Positions 47,501-59,490 of a stretch of DNA of 64,000 nt are shown here, one piece after another (positions within the stretch are counted from its first letter, which is position 1; every line of letters begins with the position of its first letter). The stretch is taken from NCBI GenBank assembly GCA_963281155.1, contig CAUJLY010000003.1:1364001-1428000 (forward strand), written 5' to 3'. The notes under the pieces are model-generated. The model was given only the letters and a program-made list of their open reading frames with translations. It was not told where the DNA came from and did no database searches. The DNA comes from Rhabditophanes sp. KR3021 (Eukaryota; Nematoda; Chromadorea; Rhabditida; Alloionematidae). The position numbers and the translations under genes were made by a program.

Positions 47501-49502
47501 ATGCCAGTTGATTGTACGATATGGTGTTTACTATCTGAAAAACGACGATTTATGGAAAAACTTTGGAGAAAGAGACTTCTTATCACGGCCGATGAGAAAA
47601 AGGCGAGGAGGAGGTTTTTGCGGCTGATGCAGGGGTTTGATTCCGAGGATTTGGATGTTTTGAAAAAGGCTGTGGAGTCTAATGGGATTGATATCAAACA
47701 ATGTGCACCAGGGCCGCCTATGGAAACTTTAGAAATCGAGCTGCCGGGATCTTCAAAGGTTGTTACTAATGATGGGGAGGATGAGGTTATGTTCGATGCT
47801 AAGTATGATGACTCTGGACTCATTCCGCAAATTGATAAACCTATGAGTATGCCCTACCTTTGTTGTAAGATGTGGAGGTGGCGTGCTCTTAATGTAAGCT
47901 TATTATCATTGCCAACCCCGTAAATGGTTGATTTTACAGGTTGACGCTGCCCTTCACAGGTTAGAATTAATGCCTTGGTGCAGATTTGGAAGAGTAACAA
48001 TTAATAATGCTACTGTATCATGTTGCAATCCATATCATTATGGTCTTTGGATAAGACGTAAGTTTCGTCATTTGCAACAAAATGATTAACAAATTTTAGC
48101 AGAAGTATCACTTAACAACGAAGAAGACGACGACATGGCGGGTACATTATATTCCAAAGGTCCTAATCAAGGGCAATTTTCGAGTGAAACCGATTATACA
48201 GGAGCATCAAATGCCTCCGACAAGTACTCAACTCCCAAGCATCATTCCAAGCAACATATAGAAGTGGCTCCACGTCCGGGAAGTATCATGTCTCAGCCTT
48301 CACTACCAAATGGACGTGCCTCAGAGGATGTAGGTAGCCAGGCTCCTCATTACATCAATGAGGGGGCAGAGTCAGGTTCGTATCGAAGTCCAGGATCCAT
48401 GAATACTACCAGACACCCCTCAACTTCCTTTCCCAAATACAACCCTATGAGCACTGAAGATGCAGATGAAGAATATCTGAACAATCCACCCCCTCCGCCA
48501 GGCGTTCAAATCTCTCCTGCCCCATCTTTACTTCTCCAACACCACCAATTTAACAGCAAATCAACTCACCAACAACATGTAGGCTCTGCCCACTCTCAAG
48601 CATTAGGTAAGTGACAAAGAAAGCAATTAAAAAGTTGGGAAACCATTTACTTGCCCCACATTTAAATTGCCTCACTATGAAATGTGACAAAATTGGTATC
48701 AAATAATTATGGCCAAAAAGTGCAGTGGCAGTGATTTAATTTAAACGATTCTGTGCTTAAAGTTAGAGTTTCCTCATAACAAGGCAGTGAGGCAAAAACT
48801 TAAGGGCCCTTTTGAGTTGTTGTTGTCAATTTAAGTAATACAGCTTCGTACAGTGTTAGCTTGAGTTGTGGCCTGGCAAAATAAAAGGATTGTGGATATT
48901 TAGGGACAAGAAGTGTATGTTTAGAATGTCGGCGGGGATTGAGTATTCCCTGGGGATGAGGAAAGAATAATGAAAGTAAAAGTTGGAGGGTGTATTTTTG
49001 TTTGTTAATAATAATTACTGTCTTTTAGCTTGGGGGGAGATTGGCTCGGTGGGAGAAGAAAGAACGAATAGGTGAAGTGATAGCTTTGTATGGTGAATTT
49101 GTGGCTGTAGGTAGATTGGCAGGAACAGTCTTTGATTCCCAGGATATTCAAACAGATTGGGATGTAGACAATGAGGTTTCGTTTTCGTTAATCAAAAAAA
49201 GCGACAATGACAACTTTGAAGATATCTGGTTGTACAACTCAGGATCGAGACCTCTTTTTTTGTCTATCAGTTCAGCTTCTTCCAATCAAAAGGCTGACAC
49301 GATTCGACGGTTATGCAACGGTTATTGTATTCGTGTCCATCGAATAATGCTATGTCCAGACACTGGCAAAATAGTTTCAGGAAGCGATCCAGCCAATACG
49401 ATGTCTTTCCTGACGATTAGCGTTGGGGTGGGTTGGGGCATTAATTATCAGAAAGTTTATTTAACAGAATTGCCATGTCGATATGAGGTGATCTTTTCGT
49501 GA
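47501..49502 (+). CDS. Inhibitory SMAD (SMAD6/7-like), with a one-base frame break
   Basis: Feedback inhibitor of TGF-beta/BMP signalling. Exons 47501-47893, 47940-48057, 48100-48606 and 49029-49502. The first 175 residues are a divergent MH1 with YLCCKMWRWRALN and VSCCNPYHYGLW, matching the I-SMAD LLLCKVFRWPDL and VCCNPHHL segments. A 170-residue S/P/H-rich linker (NNPPPPPGV, no PPxY seen) follows. MH2 (WEKKERIGEVIALYGE, SDPANTMSFLTISVGVGWG, LTELPCRYEV) ends without SSxS. Exon 3 ends in phase 1, and in that phase exon 4 hits a stop after about 15 codons. One fewer G in the six-G run at 49032-49037 would put the MH2 in frame, starting W-G-x-L-A-x-W-E exactly where SMAD7 has W-C-K-L-A-Y-W-E. 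So an assembly error or true frameshift is likely. An alternative donor at 48579 (GTAGGC) would also restore phase but drops the tryptophan. Confidence 0.85.
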
Positions 49503-49820
49503 GGATGAATACTTTTCGATTATTATTTAGATTTTTTGTACATATTTAAACTCAAATGATCTCTTTACTAATTTTTACTTAAATAATATTATATATTAAT
49601 GAATGATTTCATTTTGATTATTCTTTTTATGGTGAATTAAAGTATTTTTAATCATTTTGTTTAAATAACTATAAGGAAATTGAACGGAGAGTTGAAAAAA
49701 AGTTTATTAAAAGTCAGAAAAGTTTGTCAAAGTTTGGTTCAATTTCCCCCATAAAATAGCTTGTACAGTAAAATAACTAAGGGGCAGACAGTAACATAGT
49801 AAACTTTAGTGGGTTTCCCA
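49503..49820. other. Convergent gap between I-SMAD and SF3B5
   Basis: About 320 bases of A+T-rich 3' flanks. No gene is seen. Confidence 0.5.
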
Positions 49821-50137
49821 CTAAAAATCATCCAAAGCACTTCGTTCAGGAGGTGGTCCACAAGGTTGTATCATCTTTTGCATCAATTCGAAACGCACTC
49901 TAGCTTTTGTCTTATTTTGAGCAATCGAAACAAATGTTAAATGGTCCTGATGTCCTAAAAAAATGTCATCAAATGTGAATTATCCCATAACTTACCAATA
50001 ATAGATGCCAAAGTGTCGCGATGTTGACTCGTCATACATTCCCATTTTGTAGAATCTGAATTTAGAGTACCCACGAATTTTAGATGCAAATGCTCTAGTT
50101 GAGCCAGGACGTGAAACCTTTCAGTCGGAGCTGTCAT
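49821..50137 (-). CDS. SF3B5: SF3b complex subunit SF3B5 (SF3b10)
   Basis: Smallest subunit of the U2 snRNP SF3b complex, packed against SF3B1 during branch-site recognition. Exons 50137-49996 and 49954-49821 give 91 residues; human has 86. Conserved blocks are LAQLEHLHLKFVGT, STKWE, QHRDTLASIIG, then after the 41-base intron AQNKTKARVRFELMQKMIQP followed by CGPPPE. Complete from ATG to TAG. Its transcript is convergent with the I-SMAD gene. Confidence 0.96.
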
Positions 50138-50456
50138 TTTTGTGTAAAAAGCTTTTTTGAATTGAATAAAGGTGGAAGAATGATTGGAAGAGTGCGCATA
50201 ACAAAATCGTGGTGAGACCTTGAAAGCTCGTACGTCAAACTGAGAAAAGCTTTAACAAAGTCATATAAGCTTTTTCTTACTCAAGTTTAAATGAGTAGCA
50301 ATGGGTAATTGTTGAAATATTCGAAGACATTGAAGGGTGAATTATATAAATGATTTGATTAATAATTAAAAATATATAATATTCATTGAATCATAAATTA
50401 TTACCTTCTTCTCAAACTCATCTAATTAACAAATATTACAATCTTTGATACAAATG

Positions 50457-52000
50457 GTCAATGAAGAACATTTGAAAAATTCATTTATACTTCCAACATA
50501 TCTGAATCAACAAATATATAAAGAATGTGGGGTATGCTTTATCTAAATTCGTATTACAATGAGTTGATTTGATACATTTTACTGTTTTAGCAACACTACA
50601 AACATATTCTATGACTTTCTTCAAAATAGCATATTCTCAAAAAGTTCAAGATTATGATTCCTAGATTAATTATTGACGACACCATACAAATTGGTTCTAA
50701 AGTAAATCACCTAAGTTATCAACAAGCGGAAGCCCTTTAAAATAAAATCCAATTTTAGATGAAATCATTGCCTCTGCAAATTTGTTAGAAGAGTCCTCAC
50801 ATTACGTATCGATTCATTTTATCCTGGATAATGTTTATCGAGATGCCTCGAGCAATACAGCACTTTTGGTTATAACTCCATGACAAGATGATAGAGACTA
50901 GCTTTCAGATAATGATCCCGACTATGCCTTTACGAAAACATTAGCTGTGGATAGCATTGCACAAAGAATCATAGATGACAAGGATGCAACTATTGAATCT
51001 CCTGGCCAACTCGCTGTTGTTTATAAAGACGAAAATTGTATGGTTCATTTAGGTTTGAACAAGTCAGAGATGAAGTTCACTTGTGTGTGCAGTGCTTCAA
51101 GAGAATGTGTTTGTAACATATTATTTAAACTTTGGATGTAATTGGGATGGTAGATGTTATCTAAAAAGTTGGTATGACACATTAATCATTGTGCGTTCTT
51201 TCAAACGATAGATGAATTTGACAAAATCATAGAAATGATTCCTACCGTAAAATGAAAACATATTAATAAAGTTTATCTAAACGCAATTATGCTTGACAAA
51301 GGTTAAATTTATGGAAGACATACTAGGGATGTTTATGGGAAGAGTCAAATTTATTTGCCATTTAAAGATTGTTCCATATTGGTTCTCCAACAACATAATA
51401 AACCTTGAAGAAGATCCAAATGTAATTTTAAAAGTTTATCCAGCATTCAATTAAATACAATGAACAGAATTTCAATAATTGGGACTTCAAAAATATTGTT
51501 TAACATGTTATCTGCGTCCAATTTTGTATTCCAAAACAATTTTAAAAATCTTTCAGTCGTCGATATATTTAGTGAAAAGACAAATTTTGACTTAATTCAT
51601 TATTTTTCAACTGTCCCAATGAAATATATAGGTTCATTTTACAGAAATGCTCATTTTTAACAAATTCATGGATTGTATGGTTCTTTAAATATGCCTCAAA
51701 TCAAAAAATCCTTTAACGTTGACTTACGTCGCAAATATGATGATGACATATATTTTCATTTTATAAATAATGAAGATTCAATGATGGAATTAAAGTTAGG
51801 TTGTTTTTATACATTTCATCAATATATCAAATTTATTTCAAACTTGCAAATACATAAGTATATCAAAAAATTATATGTTAATTCAGAACATTTAAAAAGC
51901 TATCTGAACTCAAATATGTAGTTGCCAATTTAAAATATTTAACAGCGTTAAGAGATGTTCGAATTACTGGAGTACCACAGTTTGATAGAAATGTTGTAAA
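50457..52000 (+). pseudogene. Decayed plus-strand gene or genes, unidentified
   Basis: A run of protein-like segments in one direction with in-frame stops and frame changes. It includes a start-like ATG at 50457, an open stretch about 50758-50881, a stop-interrupted continuation ending 51141 (LAVDSIAQRIIDDKDATIES, QLAVVYKDENCMVHL), then 51460-51660 and 51673-51921 (YIKKLYVNSEHLKSYL), and a frame-shifted LKYLTALRDVRITGV to 51991. The last part has the leucine spacing of repeat proteins such as F-box/LRR products, but the match is weak. No intact reading frame exists. Confidence 0.45.
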
Positions 52001-52319
52001 ATAACATTCTTAAAACTGTGTTATTTATGTTTCAACTAATAAGTATATTTGACACGCTCTAGATGAGTAAAGTCCATTCTCTTTTTCCTTATTACTTTTG
52101 GAGTAGTTGTTTATTATTTTACAGAAGTAAGCGTCTCTAGGTGTACTCAATTTTGCCTGTAATCTTTTATTTCTTCTTGAATGCTTTTTACCACAGTGGT
52201 TGAAACCATTCATTTGAGCTGACATGGGGCAGTGCATGACAGTCTTTCCATTTCAGTCTTGACGATAACGTGTAATCCAATTGTTTAACAGTCTAGAAGA
52301 AACCAAGCTTTGAAGGCAT

Positions 52320-52620
52320 TTTCCAAGTCCACTTCCTAAAATTTCTTTTAGGGAATGTGGTAGCCACATTTAACAAGGAGTTGAAAAGGGAAAAATCTCT
52401 TAGTCTGGAACCGTTTTCATTTATGACAAGAGAATACCTCCATGGCTAGAGTCAGCTGATTGTCCAAGTGAACAATTAAAGTTGCTTAACACTATTAGTC
52501 AAACATCATTGGGGCATATAGTTTGTCTTTTATATTCATCAACATTATTAATTATTTCACTACATCAAAGATGCACCAACTACTCATCATTTCTATCACC
52601 GAAACATTAAATCTTTTGGT
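52320..52620 (+). pseudogene. Short coding relic
   Basis: A fragment reading GNVVATFNKELKREKSLSL changes frame and continues RIPPWLESADCPSEQLKLL, then a hydrophobic run and a stop. It is too short to identify. Together with 50.4-52.0 kb it marks this interval as a place where gene copies have decayed. Confidence 0.25.
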
Positions 52621-52713
52621 AAGAATTTATTAATGATCATAACATTTAATTTGTACCAAAGAAAGATATTACTTTATAATGATGTATTTTATCCTAATCT
52701 ATCAACATTTACA

Positions 52714-53493
52714 CTATCTAATTCTTGCATAAAGCATTATCAGGAGAATCGTGCCTAAAACACCGCCAATTTGTAAATTAAATTTTCTATCTGCCAGAGC
52801 CTGTTTTCGATTTTGATCTTGAATTAATTGTTCAAAAGTAGGTGTCGGGTAACGTTCTCGTTTCTTCGCTTCTTCAATTTCTTCCATAATCTTCATTTCC
52901 TCCCGTTCACGTTCTATCGTACGAGAATCTTTATAATTAAAAGTATGCAGAACATCATCCTCACTCACTCTATTTTTGAAAGTGCGGCCGCCAAATTGAG
53001 CGAAGAATTCATCTGGCATTTCATAGTTTTGATGCGTTCCTCTTCTGTTTCGGGCAGCCTTTTGAAACGACTCGAAATCATTGTAGTCTATATTGATGTC
53101 TGTATATTCCTTTTTCTTGTTCGGCTTATATCTGTTGGTCCGAATATTAGTATAACCTCTCCCCACCGGCATCAGGCTTTGGTCATACTCTCGTCTCTTG
53201 AAGTTGTTAGACAGAATTTCATAAGCTGCTAGTACCTTGACAAAACACAATTAATTAGACACTTAAAATCACAAACAAACCATCTGAAACTGCTCCACAG
53301 CCTTCTTCTGATCTTCTCCAGGGTTCATATCAGGATGATATTTCTTAGACAACCCATAAAAAGCCTGCTTAATTTCTTTTCCATCCGCATCCTTATCGAC
53401 TCCCAGTACCTTATAGTGATCCTGCCCACATCTGGAACTAGTTTTGAGAAACCTTCCCTGTCTTATATGAATAACCTTTGGCAAAACAAACAT
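52714..53493 (-). CDS. J-domain protein with C-terminal membrane anchor, probably mitochondrial
   Basis: Hsp70 co-chaperone. Exons 53493-53281 and 53235-52714 give 244 residues. The N-terminal 20 residues are basic and hydroxylated with no acids ([20 protein letters not shown]), like a mitochondrial targeting signal. The J domain spans 25-95 ([23 protein letters not shown] at 53-55, AAYEILSN). A charged middle with a long E/R helix follows, then a single hydrophobic segment near the end ([12 protein letters not shown]) with a basic tail. This organisation resembles DNAJC4/DNAJC30-type small J proteins, but orthology is not certain. The open frame extends upstream to 53556 with a TTG; the ATG at 53493 is preferred. 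Divergently paired with DRG1. Confidence 0.85.
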
Positions 53494-53642
53494 CTTCTCA
53501 AAGTTTAGCAATCCTGTGCAGAAAAACGTTGGTACACATTTCCAACTCGGCCGCAACTTCTTTCAATCACTTTCCCAATTTTTAAATCCACCACATTTAG
53601 GTCTTAAACTAGTTCCAGTTAATTTATTTAAGAAGCTTCAAG
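53494..53642. promoter_or_regulatory. Shared divergent promoter region of the J-protein gene and DRG1
   Basis: Only 149 bases separate the two opposed start codons, so the genes must share promoter DNA, or one promoter lies in the other gene. The stretch has a relatively G+C-rich patch near 53540-53560 (ACTCGGCCGCAAC) and no clear TATA box. Confidence 0.6.
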
Positions 53643-56600
53643 ATGTCGACCGTTATCGCAAAAATTGAAGCGATAGAAAGTGAGATCAATCGTACACAGG
53701 TATGGATTTAAGAGATAATAAAAGTTAAAATAATATTAGAGCATCCTACCTAATATCTGGCTTACCTAAACTAAGCATACATTCATGGACGTAACTAATA
53801 AAATATTTTTAGGTAAGGTGGTATTTTCAATAATATTATTAAAAACACCGCTTAGATCAACAAAGCAACTAGCAGGCATATTGGACTTCTCAAGGCAAAG
53901 CTCGCCAAACTTCGCAGAGAGTTAATTACTCCCAAATCAGGCGGCGCTATCAAACCAGGGGAAGGTTTCGATGTCAAGAAGACTGGAGATGGAACAGTTG
54001 GCTTTGTTGGTAAGTTTAAATTACACAAAATTGGCAAACACTCGTTGATAGACTTATTTATTTATAAAATGTACAATTTATATTTATTTGCTCCTTTACA
54101 ACATCACTAAGGCAGAGGACAAGTACTAATATTTATAAATCTAGGTATAACTATTTAGACATTAAATGAACAATTAATACTATTATTATCGCAAAGACTC
54201 CAAGTCATCTTCTTCATATACATTAAAATCAGAGGGATCTATGGGGAGGTCGAAGGACTTCGTGTAATGGACGGGGCTTTCTTGCAATCTTTGATAATTG
54301 GCGGAGTCTTCCTCTTCGTCTGAGATTTCAGAATGATTGTTAAGATTTTCCTCGGACATTATTTGGTAAGCTTGTTTGTCTTCCTCATCTTCTGATGACC
54401 ACACATCATCGTGAGATTCTTTCGTTTCAAAGGGGTCGATGTGATCGTCAAATTCATCCAACATTACCTCATCTGCGTCATCATCTACTGTTATTGAAAG
54501 GACTGGAATCATTCTTGGCTTCGATTTAACCACCACAGGAGTCTCATCCTCTTCCTGAATAATAGGCTTCATCGGCAAGTACTCCGGATCTTCCATTATG
54601 GGAGCAGGCGTACCTTCTCTACTCGACATCGTCTCCTCATGATCCTGACTCAGTGAAATTGGGGATTCTCTTGAACAACGTCTTGACAAAGGCCTATCTA
54701 TGCAAGCAGTTCCGAAACCCAGCAAACCGCTTGACACTCCACCACTTCGGTCTAAAATTAACTCTTCATCTACCACTGACTCCGAGTCTACAATAAAATC
54801 AGTCACCTCATCTACTGTCCCCACATTTTCTTCATCGTCTGTATGGACATTATCATAATGAGACAAGGGTTCATTTTCATTAAACTTATCCTTAGCCTCA
54901 TCCATTTCATTAACCTCGTCAACCACCATCACAGGTTTGCTAAATCCAATATTAATATCTTTCCCATCCGTACTAGTAGTAGTATCCAAATCAATCGTAA
55001 GCTCCCTCGGCAATTGACTAGTATCACACATAAACATCCTCTTAAACGAATGGGGTGTAATGGGATTAATAATGATGTCCTCATCTCCATTATTCCACGT
55101 ACTAATGCCCGGATTAATATTACTAGGAGTCACCATTCCTTTCTCATAGGTTATTTCCCTCAGTGGAACAGTTGCTTTCTCATCCTTTTTGGGTACAGTT
55201 CCATAATTTTTAATCGAATTGTTTCTAGAACCAGCTAAACCTACTTCTACAGATTGTTGTTGGTGCTCTGTTCTTTTTGTAATTTTCTTTTTATCACAGC
55301 AACCTCTAGAAAATGGGATTATTAGGTTTTTTAAATTAGATTGGTATGTTTATGGTGGTGGGAAAAGTAATAAAAGAAATTGTTTGCCAACAAACTTAAT
55401 TTGACGATAAGCAGGGATGGTTGATATAACACAAAAACATACTTTACAACTTTGTAAATAGCTATCGTATAAACTATTAGAAAGAAAATACAAGTGATCC
55501 CAATTATTTTGTGAAATGCTGAGTTGTCAGAAACTGCTTCTTGACTTCCATCTATGGGTGAAATAGACGAGGACTTGTAAGGCAGTGCAAGTGATTCATT
55601 CTTGAATCTTTTAATTTTGTCAATCGTCACAGCTTCTACTTTTATCCCACCCAAGACTCTCGACAGCGGGGCAATCTGCGCCGACAAAATATATTTGATT
55701 AGAGTAGGATTCATCAAAAACTGCCCATTAATAGAACCAGTAGTGGGTATTGTCGACACGACCATATCAATTTGCGTTATCTTGTCTGGTAAATAGCGGA
55801 CTCCCAGGATAATCAGTTGTTTCTGAGTAATTAGAGGTTCATTATTAAGGGAATTTTCACCATTTTGATCTACCTTTGTTATTTTTAACTGGATGCCGGT
55901 GCAATTGTTGGCTTTGTGTTCGCAGTAGGTAGATAAGATGGTGGTTACTCTTCGCTTGAAATACTCTTCAAAGGGTTCATTTGTGTAGAGTTTCAAGGAC
56001 ATGTTAGCGTTTTTGAGGTGTAGTCTGACGATGTCAAGACTTTCAACCTGGTAATTATTTTTATCATTTTCAACTGATTATGCGTCATTTAAAAGGGTAA
56101 GATAAATTAAAACACCATATGTACAAAAATAAAATAAATATATTGCATCAAATATTCAAACCAAAAATATACATATCTAATATATTTGTTCTTACCCAAC
56201 CAAACAAACATCACGAAAAAGTCAATTTACATGGAAGGTAAAGTAATATGAAGTAAAAACAAACCTGTAGAAATACATTACACTCCATATATTCGTCTTT
56301 TAAATCACCTAGAGAAGAGTCGCAGATGCATTGATAGTCTGAATCGAGGTTGCATAGTAGGTCAGGTCGTGGAATAGCTAGTTGGTGTAGTTCTTTTTGT
56401 GCTCTTGAAAGACCAGGTAGGGATAAAACCGTAACATTGGGTGTGGTAATGGATTGAGCTTGATAGGATGGCACCAGGAATAAGGAAAAGGCTAGAGATA
56501 GTTTGAAATAGTTCATTGACACCATGTCACTTCTTTGGCTTTGAAGAAGGTGCATGGTGTGGATTTGAGGAGTTCGTTCGATGTAGTGGTTGATGCCTTC

Positions 56601-59490
56601 CTACTACCTTAAAAGCTTGAGGTTATAAAAAATGGGATGTATTAGGAATGAATATATTATATGTTAAAGTATTTAAAAAAGCTTTCTATCGTGTCCTTGT
56701 TGAATGGGATGTCTTTTTTGGGTTACAAATGTTGCATCTCATAAAATAGTGGGGGTTAATGGCGGTGTATATTTATATGTATTTGTTGTTACTAATATAT
56801 AGCAAAAATTGAATGGGACACAGAGAGAAGGCAAATACTTTCACAAATATCATATAAATAATATACACACTTTTGTTTGGTGGAAGCTTTCTGGCATCGA
56901 ATTTTTTGTGTGTCAGTATACTTTTGACAGAGGCAACAAAAAATGTGCACCCAAAAGCTCAAATAGCCATCATTTTTATATTTTATGTGTGCAAATGTGG
57001 GGTCTCGTGTGTTTCTCTAGGCTAAAGCTAAAACATATTTAGTATTGGAACAAAGATTGGAAGAAGGCGCAATATACATGGTTAGTGAATGTATGAGCGA
57101 GTGTGAGTGCCAAGAAGCTATAGGATGTAAAAAGATATATCTTTTGGGTGAAACTTTTTTGTTGTTGTATTGAGGCCTCTTAAAATAATATATGTTGTAG
57201 ATATGGGATGTAAAAAAGTAGTGGTTTCTTTGTTTTTGATTGGGTAGTGTCTCGTTGCCTCGGGATTAAACCAGGGGATAAGTGGTGGCGGCTAAGTTTT
57301 GCACTTCTTTTTCGTAGGTTAGTTTAAGTTGATGGACAGCAGTATAGGATAGATACAAATGGAAGATATGTAGTTTTGAGGCTAACATCATGAACTTCAA
57401 GTTAAATGAGTTAAAAAGCACGAGGGAAGTTTTGGATTTGTTAGAGATAGTCTTTGGTGATTAGAAAAAGAAATTTGAAGAATATAATTTATCGGGAGAG
57501 CTTCTTTTTATATAAGAAAATAAATATGCAATGTATGAATGTATATCTAAAAACATCTCCTTAACTTGCCTAACATAACAAATATCTCGAATAAATGTGG
57601 TATGCCAGTAATAGATTGAAAACGTTCCAAAGCCCAAAAGTTTTATTTTATGTTTAATAAGTTTTTGACTGAGTTAATGGAAGTTTAGTCATCATTGATA
57701 ACTGCCATGATATAAGAAATAACTCCTTTTACTTTGTTCTATTTTTTGAATGCGTCTCTATTGTCTATTCTTAAGGAAGTATTTAGGAGGCAGCTTTGGT
57801 GAAAGTTAATCGTTCAAGTTTAAATACTATCAATTGTTGGGGCATATGAATATGTACGTATATTACTTTTTGAAGATTAACGAGGACAAAAGCTGTGTGC
57901 AGAGGTTTGATGAGTTATTTACTTTTTGTTTGGCAAGAACGAAGTTTAAAAAATAATGGGAGACACTAAAGAGGTGTTGAATTAAAAAAGGACGTAAATG
58001 ATAATATGCTTACATTGAATAAAGTCTGTTATTGAAATAAAGATATCATAATTGTTTACATTTAAAATAAGTCTAATAACATGCCAATAACACGATAAAA
58101 AATTGTTTTTTTAGAAAATTGTAATAAATGTATTTTTAGGTTTCCCATCGGTAGGGAAATCGACACTATTAACGTCATTATCTGGAGTTCACTCCGAAGC
58201 TGCTGCTTACGAATTCACAACGCTTACCACGGTACCAGGAGTCATTCGTTATCGTGGAGCCAAAATCCAACTATTGGACTTGCCAGGTATTATAGAGAAC
58301 GCCAAAGACGGCAAGGTACGTTTATTTAATAAATAAAGTAGTTTTGGGACTTAGAATTTACGAGTACCCATTAATGTTTATGGGGAATGCGTAATTGACC
58401 AAACAAATTTGATCACTTATGATTGCCGATTTTCTGAAAGAAAAATAATTACTTTTGAGGATATGAAAACTCCATCGTGTAGAGTGATTATATAGTACAA
58501 TGGGGCATAAACAAAGATTTATTTTCAACAACCATCTTTTGATAGACAACCCTAGATTTTATTTTTGTACAAAAACCATTAAAAATGTGGTCACTTTTGA
58601 CCAGTCGATTTTTTTTCGGTGAACGGTAATACATTTCAAAAGTGTGAAAGCGTTACCTGAAGTACTTAATAAAATAAAAAAATACTGAATGTTTATATTA
58701 GCACCTAAATAAAATATACATTCGTTTTAGGGTCGTGGTAAACAAGTAATTGCTGTCGCCAGAACATGCTCATTAATCTTGATTTGTCTGGATGTACTTA
58801 GTCCTTTAACTCAAAAGAAAATATTAGAACGCGAGTTGGAAGGTTTTGGCATTCGTCTCAACAAGAGCCCACCTCAAATCTACTTCAAGCAAAAAGAAAG
58901 AGGTGGCCTAAACCTTAATGTGATGGTTCCGCAGTCTGAGTTGGACGAAGATTTAGTGAAGCAAATTCTTGGAGAATACAGAATCCATAATGCCGACATT
59001 ACCCTAAAGTATGATGCATCGGTTGATGATTTAATCGACGTAATTGAAGGAAATCGTGTTTATATTCCAGTAAGTTGTTCAATTTTTGAATTGTAATAAT
59101 TGCTTTTAGTGTATTTACGTGCTCAATAAAATAGATCAAATTACAATCACCGAACTTGATGTAATTCGCAAGGTCAAGCACTGTTGCCCAATTAGTGCTC
59201 AAGAAAAATGGAACTTCGATGAATTGTTAGCTATGATTTGGGAATATTTAAATTTGATCAGAGTTTACACCAAGCCAAAAGGACAACTTCCAGATCTTGA
59301 GAACCCTGTTATCTTGTCGGCAGAAAAAGTTACTATTGAGAAATTTTGTCAAAAGATTCACAAAACTATGGTTAAGGATTTCAAGATCGCTTTGGTATGG
59401 GGTAAATCTGCAAAGCATGCTCCAATGAGGTGTAGTTTACACCATTCTCTATGTGATGGAGATGTTATCCAAATTATTAAGAAGGTTTAA
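53643..59490 (+). CDS. DRG1: DRG1 translation-associated GTPase
   Basis: Developmentally regulated GTP-binding protein 1, an Obg-related GTPase that binds ribosomes with DFRP1/ZC3H15. Exons 53643-53699, 53856-54009, 58140-58315, 58731-59069 and 59110-59490 give 368 residues; human has 367. G1 is GFPSVGKST (about 71-79), followed by [14 protein letters not shown]3 DLPG, the DRG-specific [15 protein letters not shown], and G4 NKID (248-251). A C-terminal TGS domain follows ([23 protein letters not shown]). Lysine 22 (NKAT context), the residue hydroxylated by JMJD7 in the human protein, is kept. Intron 2 is 4130 bases and holds a complete minus-strand gene. AATAAA is at 59554-59559. Confidence 0.97.
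54186..56555 (-). CDS. Single-pass membrane protein nested in DRG1 intron 2
   Basis: Unidentified. Exons 56555-56265, 56047-55443 and 55305-54186 give 671 residues in one frame. There is a hydrophobic signal near the N terminus (ATG 56555, or the later ATGs at 56525/56516, before [14 protein letters not shown]). A cysteine-bearing segment with N-glycosylation sites leads into a domain of about 150 residues before the membrane. Its pattern ([32 protein letters not shown]) is reminiscent of SEA-like juxtamembrane modules and of KIAA1549-type proteins, but this is weak. The transmembrane helix is at about 276-298 ([18 protein letters not shown]), followed by GCCDKKK. The cytoplasmic tail of about 370 residues is strongly acidic with many S/E/D runs ([14 protein letters not shown]). 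It may act in adhesion or signalling; no function is assigned. Confidence 0.75.
56556..58139. other. Remainder of DRG1 intron 2, upstream of the nested gene
   Basis: 1.6 kb of A+T-rich sequence. It should hold the promoter of the nested minus-strand gene. No coding sequence is supported; an open frame at 56809-57042 has no recognisable content. Confidence 0.45.

Noticed and set aside
53494..53556. N-terminal extension of the J-protein frame
   Set aside because: It would start from TTG and adds residues unlike the family; the ATG at 53493 begins a plausible targeting peptide.
54843..55238. 131-residue plus-strand frame inside the DRG1 intron
   Set aside because: Exact antisense shadow of the nested membrane-protein gene.
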